DNA from: DASSNU01 sp035701265
Lineage (GTDB): Bacteria > Gemmatimonadota > Gemmatimonadetes > Gemmatimonadales > Gemmatimonadaceae
Assembly (NCBI GenBank): GCA_035701265.1
Contig: DASSNU010000001.1
Span: forward strand, 115,751-179,750
Direction: 5' to 3'
Length of the DNA: 64,000 nucleotides
Below the pieces are notes generated by a model. That model was not told the origin of the DNA. It worked only from the letters and a program-made list of their open reading frames with translations, and searched no databases. Positions 1-7,721 of the stretch are shown here, piece by piece. The position numbers were made by a program, and so were the translations under genes. Numbering within the stretch: the first letter of the stretch is position 1; each line of letters opens with the position of its first letter.

Positions 1-1039
1 GGACGAGTGTGTCCGGTGCCACGGCCGGCAGCGCGCTCGGAAGGAGCACCGCCTTCCCCGGCTCCACGGTGGGCCCCACTCCAACCTGGCGGAAGTGAAT
101 CGGCAGGCGTGCGGTGGAGCCCGGGCCGCTCGCGCGCTGCTGCGTCACGAGCAGCGAGGCACGCACGACGGTGGTGGAATCGAGAATGCGGGGCGGGAGA
201 TCGAAGCTGTAATAGATGCGGCTGGAGGGCAGCCCGCCCACCGCGACGACATCGGCCGGTGGCGCCGGCGATCCGTGCACCACGCTGGTGAAGTCGGCCA
301 GCTCGCCTTCTTCGGTCGGGCGTCCCTGTGCGGTGTCGCTCGCCAGCACGAACACCTGCCGGCGGTCAGTATCGGTGACCACCGCCTTGTAGAACAGTTG
401 CGGCGAGTTGAGCCCCTCGCGCGAGATGAACGAGGCCGTGACGGCGGAATCGCTGCGCGCCGTGATGGCCACGATGAAGGGCTGGTGCGCGGTGACGCGC
501 GCGGCCAGCGGCGCGCTGGGAAGCGGGATCGAGAGCTGCGAGATGGCGGTATCCGCCGGGATCGTGAGACTGGTAATCGGCGTGCCGGTGCGCACGGTCG
601 CGTTCACCGATGCGGTATCGGCGCCGCTTGGACCGGGGTCGACCTCGAAGACGTCGAACGTCACCGGCGCCGATGCGCCCACGTTGCCGTCCAGAATGAG
701 CACCATCCGCGCCGAATCCACATCCACTACGGGCAGCCGCGTGGTGTCCGTCCCGCTGCGTACGAACGAGGAGACCAGCGTGTCGTAGCGCACGACGATG
801 GCCGTCTCGAGCGAATCGCCCTGCCGCAGGAGCGTGAGGCGCGCCTCCGAGCCGAGCGCCGGCACGTCGTCGATGGTGCTGTCGATCACGACGGCATTGA
901 TGATCGTATCGATCATCGTGACGTTCTGTTCGGGGCAGAGCGCGGGGCAGGCGCCGCCGGTCACATCTTCGTTGCATGCCGACACCAGAACCACGGCGAA
1001 GGCCAGGAGTGGTAGGAGGCCTCTACGTGATGGGGACAA
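1..1039 (-). CDS. Hypothetical secreted lipoprotein, C-terminus cut by the window edge
   Basis: About 346 residues are visible and the frame is open to the left edge, so the C-terminus is missing. I start it at a TTG at 1037-1039 because a GGAG box lies seven bases upstream and because the first 22 residues then form a lipoprotein signal: two arginines at 5-6, a hydrophobic stretch, and the lipobox LVSAC with Cys22. The mature part is rich in Thr, Ser, Val and Asp and looks like extracellular beta-structure. No catalytic motif or known domain is recognised. It lies 113 bases downstream of alr on the same strand and could share its transcript. A surface-anchored lipoprotein of unknown function is all that can be supported. 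Confidence 0.7.
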   Translation of the reverse strand, partial: MSPSRRGLLPLLAFAVVLVSACNEDVTGGACPALCPEQNVTMIDTIINAVVIDSTIDDVPALGSEARLTLLRQGDSLETAIVVRYDTLVSSFVRSGTDTTRLPVVDVDSARMVLILDGNVGASAPVTFDVFEVDPGPSGADTASVNATVRTGTPITSLTIPADTAISQLSIPLPSAPLAARVTAHQPFIVAITARSDSAVTASFISREGLNSPQLFYKAVVTDTDRRQVFVLASDTAQGRPTEEGELADFTSVVHGSPAPPADVVAVGGLPSSRIYYSFDLPPRILDSTTVVRASLLVTQQRASGPGSTARLPIHFRQVGVGPTVEPGKAVLLPSALPAVAPDTLV

Positions 1040-1152
1040 GCCTGAGCTCCGGGTTACGGCGATTGGTCAGTGCGAGGGGGACGGCCGGCTGGCGCGGCGG
1101 GCGCCCATCCTGAAACCCCGCTGCGCCCCCAGGGTGCCGGCACGGTGCAAAT

Positions 1153-2259
1153 CTAGCGGGAGAACGTCCCACCGCCCACCGCCTCGGCGTCGCGGTACAC
1201 CCTGGGCAGGCGCCCCGCCAGCCGCGTGAGCGCCTCGTAGGGCGAGAGCGCCGCCGCCGCGCACACGTCCTCGAGGGTGAGATGCTCCGTGCCGTCGGCG
1301 CCCACGAGCGTCACCGCGTCTCCCGGCTCGCAGCGATGGCCCGTGACGTCCACCATGGTCATGTCCATGGTGACGACGCCGGCCACGCGGACGCGCTCTC
1401 CGGCCAACAGCGCGTGCGCGTGGTTGCCGAGCGCGCGCGCATAGCCATCCGCGTAGCCGATGGCGAGCGTCGCGATCCGGCGCTCGCCCTGCACGCGGTA
1501 GGCGGCACCGTAGCTCACCGTCTCGCCGTCGTGCACGTCGCGTACGTCCACCACACGCGCGCGCACGTGCACCACGGGCTCCGGCGTGAGCTTCGCGCCG
1601 GGGCCGCTTCCCACCCCGTACAGAAAGATCCCGGGGCGCACGAGATCCCACGGCGAGCGAGCGCGCCGGACGATGGCCGCCGAATTCTCCGCGTGCAGCA
1701 ACGCGCCCTCCAGCGGGAGCGCGGCGAGCGCGGCGCGAAAGCGCTGCTCCTGCTCCTGCATGGAGCCGTCCTCGCACTCGGCCGAGTGAAAGTGCGTGAA
1801 CGCTCCCTGGGGCGGGTAGCGCTCGACGAGCGCGCGGAGCGTGCGCGCGAGATCCCAGCGGATGCCGGCGCGGCTCATCCCCGTATCGATGGCCAGGTGC
1901 CAGCTCCCGCCGCCGGCACGCGTCCATGCATCGATCTCGCGCGCGGAGCCGAGTGCCGGTGTGAGGTGCCAGCGCATCATGGAGGCGACATCGTCGCCGA
2001 GCACCGGCGTGAACACCACCAGCGGACGAGCGATGCCGGCGCGGCGCAGGAGCGCGCCTTCGTCCACCGTTGCCACGCCGTAGCCCCAGGGGGAGAGCAC
2101 CTCGAGCGCGCGCACGACCTCGATCACGCCGAGGCCGTACGCGTCCGCCTTCACCATGGGCAGGAGCGGCACGCCGGCGTGGCGCGCGAGCGCCGCCGCA
2201 TTACGACGCAACGCGCCCAGGTCGATTTCGGCCCAGGCGCGCGTGAGAGATGGCTGCAT
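1153..2259 (-). CDS. alr: Alanine racemase
   Basis: The 368-residue protein is a fold-type III PLP enzyme that interconverts L- and D-alanine, supplying D-Ala for peptidoglycan in the cytoplasm. The PLP lysine is Lys37 in MVKADAYG. The C-terminal beta-domain carries the catalytic tyrosine region ETVSYGAAYR and the conserved MDMTMVDV stretch. Length is normal for the family. It is transcribed divergently from mazG, only 47 bases away, from overlapping promoters. No ddl gene follows in the window, so the D-Ala-D-Ala ligase must be encoded elsewhere. The ATG start fits family N-termini. Confidence 0.96.
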   Translation of the reverse strand: MQPSLTRAWAEIDLGALRRNAAALARHAGVPLLPMVKADAYGLGVIEVVRALEVLSPWGYGVATVDEGALLRRAGIARPLVVFTPVLGDDVASMMRWHLTPALGSAREIDAWTRAGGGSWHLAIDTGMSRAGIRWDLARTLRALVERYPPQGAFTHFHSAECEDGSMQEQEQRFRAALAALPLEGALLHAENSAAIVRRARSPWDLVRPGIFLYGVGSGPGAKLTPEPVVHVRARVVDVRDVHDGETVSYGAAYRVQGERRIATLAIGYADGYARALGNHAHALLAGERVRVAGVVTMDMTMVDVTGHRCEPGDAVTLVGADGTEHLTLEDVCAAAALSPYEALTRLAGRLPRVYRDAEAVGGGTFSR

Positions 2260-2288
2260 TGACGCGTTCTTGGTGGCGCGGGTAGTAT
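2259..2288 (+). promoter_or_regulatory. Predicted sigma70-type promoter of mazG
   Basis: TTGACG (2259-2264) and TAGTAT (2283-2288) are separated by 18 bp. The expected start lies near 2295, giving a leader of about 12 bases that contains a GGAG-type ribosome binding site just before the mazG ATG at 2307. The same hexamers and spacing recur at rsmH. Confidence 0.6.
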
Positions 2289-2312
2289 ACCGGCCCTGGA
2301 GGAGCCATGCAA
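2284..2312 (-). promoter_or_regulatory. Predicted promoter of alr, overlapping the mazG promoter
   Basis: On the minus strand TTGCAT (2312-2307) and TATACT (2289-2284) are 17 bp apart. The -10 box shares five bases with the -10 box of the divergent mazG promoter, and the -35 box contains the mazG start codon. The -10 is a good match and the -35 a weak one. Polymerase could not occupy both promoters at once. Confidence 0.5.
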
Positions 2313-3104
2313 GGCGACACGACGTTGAACGACACGCTCGCGCTCATGCGCGACCTGCGCAAGCGATGCGATTGGGATCGTGCGCAGACGCACGACTCGC
2401 TGCGCCCCTATCTGCTGGAAGAAGCGCACGAGCTGGATGATGCCATCCGGAATGGCGACGCGGCACAGATGCGCGGCGAATTGGGAGACGTGCTGCTGCA
2501 GGTCGTCTTTCACGCCGTCATTGCCGAGGAGCGCGGCGAGTTCGATGCCGCCGACGTCGCCGCAGCGCTCATCGCCAAGATGCGCGCGCGGCATCCGCAT
2601 CTGTACGGCGGCGGGGAACGCCGTGCGTGGGAGGAGATGAAGGCGGAGCAGCGCCGCTCGATCGAGGCCGGGCTCCCGCGCGGGCTCCCCGCGCTGCATC
2701 GCGCGCACCGGCTGCAGGATCGTGCGAGCGGCGTCGGCTTCGACTGGACGGACACCGAAGGACCAGCCGCCAAGGTGGCCGAGGAGCTGGAGGAAGTGCG
2801 CGAGCTCCTGCAGGCACAGCGGAACTCGGCCAGCACACAAGAGAATGCCTCGCCGAGTGCGGAGGCGGCCGAGATGCAGCGCGCGCTGGAGGAGGAGCTT
2901 GGCGATCTTCTCTTCGCAGTGGTGAACTTGTGCCGGCGCGCCGGCGTGCATGCGTCGCTCGCACTGGACCGGGCGAATGCGAAGTTCGTGCGCCGCTTCG
3001 AAGCGATGGAGCAGCTCGCCGACGCACAAGGGCGCGCGCTTCGCGAGCTGTCGATGGCCGAAATGGACGAGCTGTGGGAGGCAGTGAAGGCAGCGCGCAG
3101 CTGA
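2307..3104 (+). CDS. mazG: Nucleoside triphosphate pyrophosphohydrolase MazG
   Basis: This 265-residue all-alpha NTP pyrophosphatase hydrolyses NTPs to NMP and pyrophosphate, a house-cleaning or stress function. It has the usual tandem MazG layout. The N-terminal domain carries the metal-binding EEAHELDDAI and ELGDVLLQVVFHA motifs (residues about 34-74). The C-terminal domain repeats EELGDLLFAVVNLCRR near residue 200. Length matches E. coli-type MazG. The ATG has a good upstream GGAGG, five bases away. It is divergent from alr and is followed after 102 bases by a small exported protein on the same strand. Confidence 0.95.
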   Translation: MQGDTTLNDTLALMRDLRKRCDWDRAQTHDSLRPYLLEEAHELDDAIRNGDAAQMRGELGDVLLQVVFHAVIAEERGEFDAADVAAALIAKMRARHPHLYGGGERRAWEEMKAEQRRSIEAGLPRGLPALHRAHRLQDRASGVGFDWTDTEGPAAKVAEELEEVRELLQAQRNSASTQENASPSAEAAEMQRALEEELGDLLFAVVNLCRRAGVHASLALDRANAKFVRRFEAMEQLADAQGRALRELSMAEMDELWEAVKAARS

Positions 3105-3175
3105 GGTCAGGCGGTGCGCTTCGTGAGCGCGCTGGGGCTGGCACCCCGGCCACGTGCTCCGCTCTCGACAGTCTT

Positions 3176-3186
3176 ACGTGTCACGT
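3176..3186. repeat. ACGTG-T-CACGT palindrome upstream of the 3207 gene
   Basis: A perfect 5-1-5 inverted repeat ends 20 bases before the ATG at 3207, and a CACGTG palindrome lies 20 bases further upstream (3151-3156). It may be an operator for a dimeric regulator, but with only one site no regulator can be assigned. Confidence 0.25.
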
Positions 3187-3206
3187 CTCGTGGACAGGAG
3201 GACGCT

Positions 3207-3749
3207 ATGCGAATCGCAGTCGGCCGGCCTGGGCTACTCGTGTGCGCGCTCGCGCTTGTGGTTTCCGCTGCACCACTCGGCGCCCAGTCTGCCGCGAGCG
3301 ACTCCACGCCCATTGCCGTTGGTACGCGCGTTCGCGTCCACCTCGGTCTGTTTCATCGCGTGACCGGGCCGATGGTGTCGATGGACGACAGCAGTATCGT
3401 CGTGGAACGCCCGCGGCTCTTCCGCGGCACCTTCGGTCAGCGGATCGCGCTCCGGAGCATACACGCGCTCGACGTGAGCGCTGGGCACTACGTCACGACC
3501 GGTGACCTGGCGAGACATGGATTTGTCGGCGTGCTCTGCGGAACGCTCATCTGGGCGGTTGCCGATCTCGTGGCCATCGGCAGCAGTGCTGGTGGGCGCG
3601 GCGCGTCGCTGGGGAGCTATCTGACTTTCGCAACGCTGGGCGCTGCAGCCGGCGCCATCGCGACGTGGCGCTCTCCGCCGGAGCACTGGCGTCGAGTGGC
3701 ACCGCTGCCGGACGGTCGATGGTGGCCGGTGTCCGGCGCCCAGCGTTGA
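3207..3749 (+). CDS. Small exported protein of unknown function
   Basis: Protein of 180 residues. I place the start at the ATG at 3207, behind a strong AGGAGG box, rather than 93 bases upstream in the same frame. It then begins with a classical signal peptide: basic start, hydrophobic core around residues 8-22, and an Ala-x-Gln cleavage site near residue 25. The mature part starts with a short beta-rich segment (residues about 33-85) that resembles the small ligand-independent domains common in exported proteins of this lineage. It is followed by two hydrophobic stretches (about 100-120 and 135-152). No family is recognised. It is convergent with asnS. Confidence 0.7.
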   Translation: MRIAVGRPGLLVCALALVVSAAPLGAQSAASDSTPIAVGTRVRVHLGLFHRVTGPMVSMDDSSIVVERPRLFRGTFGQRIALRSIHALDVSAGHYVTTGDLARHGFVGVLCGTLIWAVADLVAIGSSAGGRGASLGSYLTFATLGAAAGAIATWRSPPEHWRRVAPLPDGRWWPVSGAQR

Positions 3750-3830
3750 AGAGTCACCGAACGCTCGGTCGCCGCGCCGTGAGGCTATCGCCCTGATGAA
3801 GGCCGAACGCGCGGCTGAGATCACCCCCCG

Positions 3831-5132
3831 CTACGGCCGCAGCCGGTGCATCATGCGCGGGAAGGCGATCGTCTCGCGCAGGTGCGGCACGCCGCAGATC
3901 CAGGCCACCGTGCGCTCCAGTCCCAGCCCGAAGCCGGAGTGCGGGAACGTGCCGTACCGCCGCAACTCCAGGTACCAGCCGTACGCGTCCTCCGGAAGCC
4001 CCTCCTCCCGGATGCGCGCCAGGAGCCTGTCGTAGTCGTCCTCGCGCTGGCTTCCCCCGATGATCTCCCCGTACCCTTCGGGCGCGAGTAGATCGTCGCA
4101 CAACACGGTGCGCGGATCGGCGGGGTTCTCCTTCATGTAGAACGCCTTCGCCTGCTTGGGGTAGTTCATCACGAAGAGCGGCCTGGCATGATCGGCCACG
4201 AGGAGCGCTTCGTCCTCCGCCCCCAGGTCGTCCCCCCAGGTGATGGCGCTTCCCTTGCCCTGCAGAATGGTCACCGCGTCCCCGTAGTCGAGCCGCGGAA
4301 ACGGGGGAACCACCTGTTCCAGGGCGCTGGTGTCGCGCTCCAGCGTCTCCAGCTCCACGCGGCGGCGCTCCAGGCAGCGCTGCACCAGGTAGGAGACAAA
4401 CTCCTCCTGCAGGCGCATGTTGTCGTCGGAGTCGTTCCAGGCCACCTCCGGCTCGATCATCCAGAACTCCGTCAGGTGGCGGCGGGTCTTGGACTTCTCC
4501 GCGCGGAAGGTGGGGCCGAAGGTGTAGATCTTTCCGAAAGCGGCGGCCGCCGCCTCGCCGTACAACTGCCCCGTCTGCGCCAGGTAGGCGTTCCCCTCAT
4601 CGAAGTACTCGGTGCTGAAGAGACCCGAGCGCTCCCCGATGGCCGCGGTGAGGATCGGCGTGTCGACCCGAACGAACTGCCGCTCGTAGAAGAAGTCGTG
4701 GATGGCCTGTTCGATCTCGTGTCGCACCAGCGCGATCGCGCGCTGCCGGGGACTGCGCAGCCACAGGTGTCGGTTGTCCAGCAGAAAGTCGATGCCGTGC
4801 TCCTTGGGCTGGATGGGGTAGTCGAGCGGAGACGGTCCGACGATCTCCAGATCCTCCACCGCCAGCTCCACCCCGCCCGGTGCGCGCGCATCCGCGCGCG
4901 CTTCCCCCACCAGGCGCACCGACGTTTCGAGCGTCAACGCGCCGAATCGCTCCCACACCTCCGCGCGCACGGCGCTCTTGACGACGACCGCCTGCATCAC
5001 TCCGGTGCCATCACGCAACACAATGAAGGCCACTTTCCCCGACGATCGGAGGTGCGTGACCCACCCGAGCACGGTGACGCGCTGGCCGGCGCGCGCGCCG
5101 AGCGCGGCGATGTCCACGTGAGGCAATGTCAT
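3831..5132 (-). CDS. asnS: Asparagine--tRNA ligase
   Basis: Class II aminoacyl-tRNA synthetase of 433 residues that charges tRNA-Asn. The N-terminal OB-fold anticodon-binding domain occupies about residues 16-100 (VTVLGWVTHLRSSGKVAFIVLRD). Motif 2 is the TFRAEKSKTRRHLTEFWM stretch, and motif 3 is the C-terminal GFGLGLERTVAWICGV. The AsnRS-like signatures (FGPTFRAEKS, IIGGSQRE) separate it from AspRS. Its promoter is readable upstream (TTGACA, 17 bp, TAGTTT). It stands alone between two convergently or divergently placed genes. A free-standing AsnRS suggests direct Asn-tRNA charging rather than reliance on transamidation. Confidence 0.96.
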   Translation of the reverse strand: MTLPHVDIAALGARAGQRVTVLGWVTHLRSSGKVAFIVLRDGTGVMQAVVVKSAVRAEVWERFGALTLETSVRLVGEARADARAPGGVELAVEDLEIVGPSPLDYPIQPKEHGIDFLLDNRHLWLRSPRQRAIALVRHEIEQAIHDFFYERQFVRVDTPILTAAIGERSGLFSTEYFDEGNAYLAQTGQLYGEAAAAAFGKIYTFGPTFRAEKSKTRRHLTEFWMIEPEVAWNDSDDNMRLQEEFVSYLVQRCLERRRVELETLERDTSALEQVVPPFPRLDYGDAVTILQGKGSAITWGDDLGAEDEALLVADHARPLFVMNYPKQAKAFYMKENPADPRTVLCDDLLAPEGYGEIIGGSQREDDYDRLLARIREEGLPEDAYGWYLELRRYGTFPHSGFGLGLERTVAWICGVPHLRETIAFPRMMHRLRP

Positions 5133-5165
5133 TGATTTCGCGCTGGTTACGGGGTGTGGCCGCGC

Positions 5166-5194
5166 AAACTACCAGAGCGCTGCACGGCTGTCAA
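5166..5194 (-). promoter_or_regulatory. Predicted promoter of asnS
   Basis: On the minus strand a consensus TTGACA (5194-5189) is followed after 17 bp by TAGTTT (5171-5166). Transcription would begin near 5159, giving a leader of about 27 bases with no clear Shine-Dalgarno sequence. No T-box-like leader fits in this space. Confidence 0.65.
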
Positions 5195-5497
5195 CGCCGC
5201 TGTTGCAGCGATCGCGACGCGCGGCGATCCGTGCGGTCCATCACATGCAGAGTGTGTCCGCGCACACCCGCTTGCGTCGGTCAATGTGCGAGTGTAGGGT
5301 GCAGGCGCCCGGCATACGCTGTGCACTGCCGGACCATGCGATCGCGCGCACGGCGGAGTGACCACAGACACTCCGCCGCGTGTCGAACGCGCTGGGGCCT
5401 GGCACCAGACCTGTCCGGCTTCGAATGGTACGCCACCGTGCTCTCGAGGTGACCGGCGGGCGGCGGAGCCAGCACACCTCCTCGAAATGTCCATCCG
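5195..5497. other. Intergenic region between asnS and the sensor kinase gene
   Basis: This stretch, together with 5133-5165, separates two divergent genes. I see no conserved RNA, repeat or coding signal in it. A weak plus-strand promoter-like pair, TTGCGT (5273-5278) and TAGGGT (5295-5300), could serve the kinase but is too degenerate to call. Confidence 0.4.
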
Positions 5498-6997
5498 GTG
5501 ACGATCCGCTCCAAGCTGGCCCTCGGCCTCTTCCTGATCGCGGTCGCACTTCTGGTACCGCTGCTCTTCACCCTGCGCTCCCTCGAGCGGTTGCACGACG
5601 CCACGGTGGAGCTGCGCGACCGGGAGTTCGCCGCCACGCTGCTCCTGAGCCGGATGCGCGTGGCAGTGGACGACGCGCGACGCGCGGAGACCGCGCTCCT
5701 CTTCGTCCACGACAGCGCCAGCCTGGAGACATCGCGGGAGGGGATCGTTGCGCTCCGCGCGCGCGCCGATTCGCTCTCGGCATTCGACCTGGACAGCGCG
5801 GCGGTGGGGCTGCGTGCCGCAATCGACACCATCGCGGCCTACATCCCACTGGAATTCGAACTGGCGGCGCGGGGCGATCTCCGCGCCGATTCCGTGTCCG
5901 CCCAGCACGTGGTGCCGAGCATTGCCGCCACGGAGCGAACGCTGGAGGAGGCGGAGCGTGCGCTCCGGGTGCGCACGAGCGACCGGGTGCGCGAGGCGGC
6001 CGAGCTCACCGCCACCGCACGGAGCCGCGCCGGGCTGGCGCTCGCCGCGGCGCTCCTCATCGCGCTGGTCATCGCCATCATCGTCTGGCGCACGATCAGC
6101 CGCCCGGTCCGCGATCTGGAAGAGGGGATGGCGGCCGTGGCGTCCGGCAACTTTCGCTACCGGCTGTCGCGCAACACGGAGCATCGCAGCGACGAGTTCG
6201 GCCGGCTGGCGGCCAGCTTTCGCACGATGCAGGACCAGTTGACACAGCTCGATCGCATGAAGGCCGAGTTCGTCTCCGTGGCCTCGCACGAGCTCAAGAC
6301 GCCGATCAACGTGATCCTGGGGTACCTTCAGCTTCTGGAGGAGGAGACGTACGGCGCCATCTCAGCCAAGCAGCGAGAGGTGCTGGAGACGCTCGAGTCG
6401 CAGACGCGTGCGCTGTCGCGCCTCGTGCACCATCTGTTGGACGTGAGCCGATTCGAAGCGGGAGGCGGGCGGCTGGACCTGCGGTCCATCGAGTTGGAGG
6501 GATTCCTGCAGGACCTCGAGCATGCGTTCCGCGTGCTGTCCATGCAGCGAGGGATCGATTTCCGGGTGGAGCGCGGCGGAGAATTGCCGGTCGACGTCAC
6601 CTGGGATCCCGACCGCGTGGCCGAGGTGCTGGGCAATCTGCTGAGCAACGCGTTCAAGTTCACGGGGCGGGGCGGGACGATCGAGCTGATCGTGCACGGC
6701 TCCCGGGGCGGAGACGAGCTCTCGCTCATGGTGCGCGACACGGGGAGCGGTATCCCCGCGCAGGATCTTCCGCGTATCTTCGACAAGTTCTACCAGGCGC
6801 ACGGACCGGAAGGCGGCGACGGCAGCGGAGCGGGGCTGGGGTTGGCGATCGCCAAGGAGATCGTCTCCGCGCACGGTGGGGAGATCGACGTCGAGAGCAC
6901 CGTCGGCGTCGGGACCACGTTCCGCATCCATCTTCCACGCACCGCGGGGATGATGGTGCGCGGCGGCGAGCCGGCCGGAGTCGGCGCGCACGCGTGA
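5498..6997 (+). CDS. Membrane sensor histidine kinase (HAMP-HisKA-HATPase), QseE/GlrK-like layout
   Basis: A 499-residue two-component sensor. TM1 spans residues about 7-25, followed by a helical periplasmic domain (about 26-178), TM2 (about 179-198) and HAMP (about 200-250). HisKA follows with phospho-acceptor His264 in SHELKTP. The ATPase domain has N box NLLSNAFKFT, G1 DTGSGIP, F box FDKFYQ and G2 GAGLGLAI. The architecture and the lipoprotein gene directly downstream resemble enterobacterial QseE(GlrK)-QseG(YfhG). No response regulator gene adjoins it, so the partner must be elsewhere. The start is a GTG with a poor ribosome site, because the nearby ATG at 5487 is out of frame and stops after four codons. 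Confidence 0.9.
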   Translation: MTIRSKLALGLFLIAVALLVPLLFTLRSLERLHDATVELRDREFAATLLLSRMRVAVDDARRAETALLFVHDSASLETSREGIVALRARADSLSAFDLDSAAVGLRAAIDTIAAYIPLEFELAARGDLRADSVSAQHVVPSIAATERTLEEAERALRVRTSDRVREAAELTATARSRAGLALAAALLIALVIAIIVWRTISRPVRDLEEGMAAVASGNFRYRLSRNTEHRSDEFGRLAASFRTMQDQLTQLDRMKAEFVSVASHELKTPINVILGYLQLLEEETYGAISAKQREVLETLESQTRALSRLVHHLLDVSRFEAGGGRLDLRSIELEGFLQDLEHAFRVLSMQRGIDFRVERGGELPVDVTWDPDRVAEVLGNLLSNAFKFTGRGGTIELIVHGSRGGDELSLMVRDTGSGIPAQDLPRIFDKFYQAHGPEGGDGSGAGLGLAIAKEIVSAHGGEIDVESTVGVGTTFRIHLPRTAGMMVRGGEPAGVGAHA

Positions 6998-7046
6998 TGC
7001 GGGCCTGTACGCTCCCGGTGCTGGCGACGGTGCCACGCGAGGTTGT

Positions 7047-7661
7047 ATGACGGATCACGGGACGACGCGGGCGCGTGAGCGCGCTCGGAGACACGGTGGC
7101 CGGCCGCCATACCGACTGGCGGCGCTGACGATCGCGCTCGTTGCGGGTGCGTGCGCGCACGCGGCGCGCATGGAGCCGCGCGCGGCCGCGGAGCCGCTGG
7201 ACCACGTGGTGTGGAGCACCACGCTGAACACCGCGCGCGACATGGCCGATGGCGGACGCTACGGCATGGCGGACGCGCTTCTGGCACGGTACGCGCTCGC
7301 CAACCCGGACTCCCCCTCCGCGCACGAGAGCGACTTCTGGCGCGCGCTCATCCTTCTGGATCCGGACAACCCGCTCACCTCCTCCGCCGCGCGCGTGCTT
7401 CTCGAGCGCTATCTCGGCTACGATGACGGCATGCACCGCGACGAGGCGCGCGTACTCCTCGCCGTGGCCGCATCCCGAGACTCCATGCGCGCACTGCTCG
7501 CCGCACGCGATGCCGCGCTCCGCGCGCAGGCGACCGCACCACACCCGGGCGATCGCGAGGCGGAGCTGCTGAAGGAGAACCAGGCGCTCCACGATCAACT
7601 GGAGAAGACGCAGGCCGAGCTGGATCGGATCAAGAAGCGGCTCGTCGCGCCCAAGCCGTAG
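7047..7661 (+). CDS. Coiled-coil lipoprotein, QseG/YfhG-like partner of the upstream kinase
   Basis: A 204-residue protein with a basic N-terminus, a short hydrophobic core and a lipobox-like VAGAC with Cys36. The middle (about 55-165) is helical and repeat-like, reading as a tetratricopeptide-type element. The C-terminus (about 170-200) is a clear charged coiled coil (LLKENQALHDQLEKTQAEL). Position immediately behind a long-loop histidine kinase and the lipoprotein-plus-coiled-coil layout match the QseG class, an outer-membrane lipoprotein that controls its cognate kinase in enterobacteria. Sequence similarity is too weak by eye to be certain, so the role is inferred. Confidence 0.65.
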   Translation: MTDHGTTRARERARRHGGRPPYRLAALTIALVAGACAHAARMEPRAAAEPLDHVVWSTTLNTARDMADGGRYGMADALLARYALANPDSPSAHESDFWRALILLDPDNPLTSSAARVLLERYLGYDDGMHRDEARVLLAVAASRDSMRALLAARDAALRAQATAPHPGDREAELLKENQALHDQLEKTQAELDRIKKRLVAPKP

Positions 7662-7665
7662 CGCG

Positions 7666-7687
7666 CGCGGCGGCGCGTGCCGCCGCG
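7666..7687. terminator. GC hairpin between convergent genes
   Basis: A 9-bp G+C stem with a 4-base GCGT loop sits just after the lipoprotein stop codon and 35 bases beyond the recG stop on the other strand. There is no T-run on either side, so it may act bidirectionally with help from Rho or simply be compositional. Confidence 0.35.
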
Positions 7688-7721
7688 ACGCGCTGCCGCG
7701 CACCGCATCGCGGAGCGCCGC

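Noticed and set aside
1040..1152. GGGCGC/GCGCCC pair with a loop of about 17 bases downstream of alr
   Set aside because: A 6-bp stem with a long loop in GC-rich sequence is likely to be chance.
3750..3830. Short hairpin (ACCGA/TCGGT) between convergent genes
   Set aside because: Only a 5-bp stem with no T-run; too weak to call a terminator.
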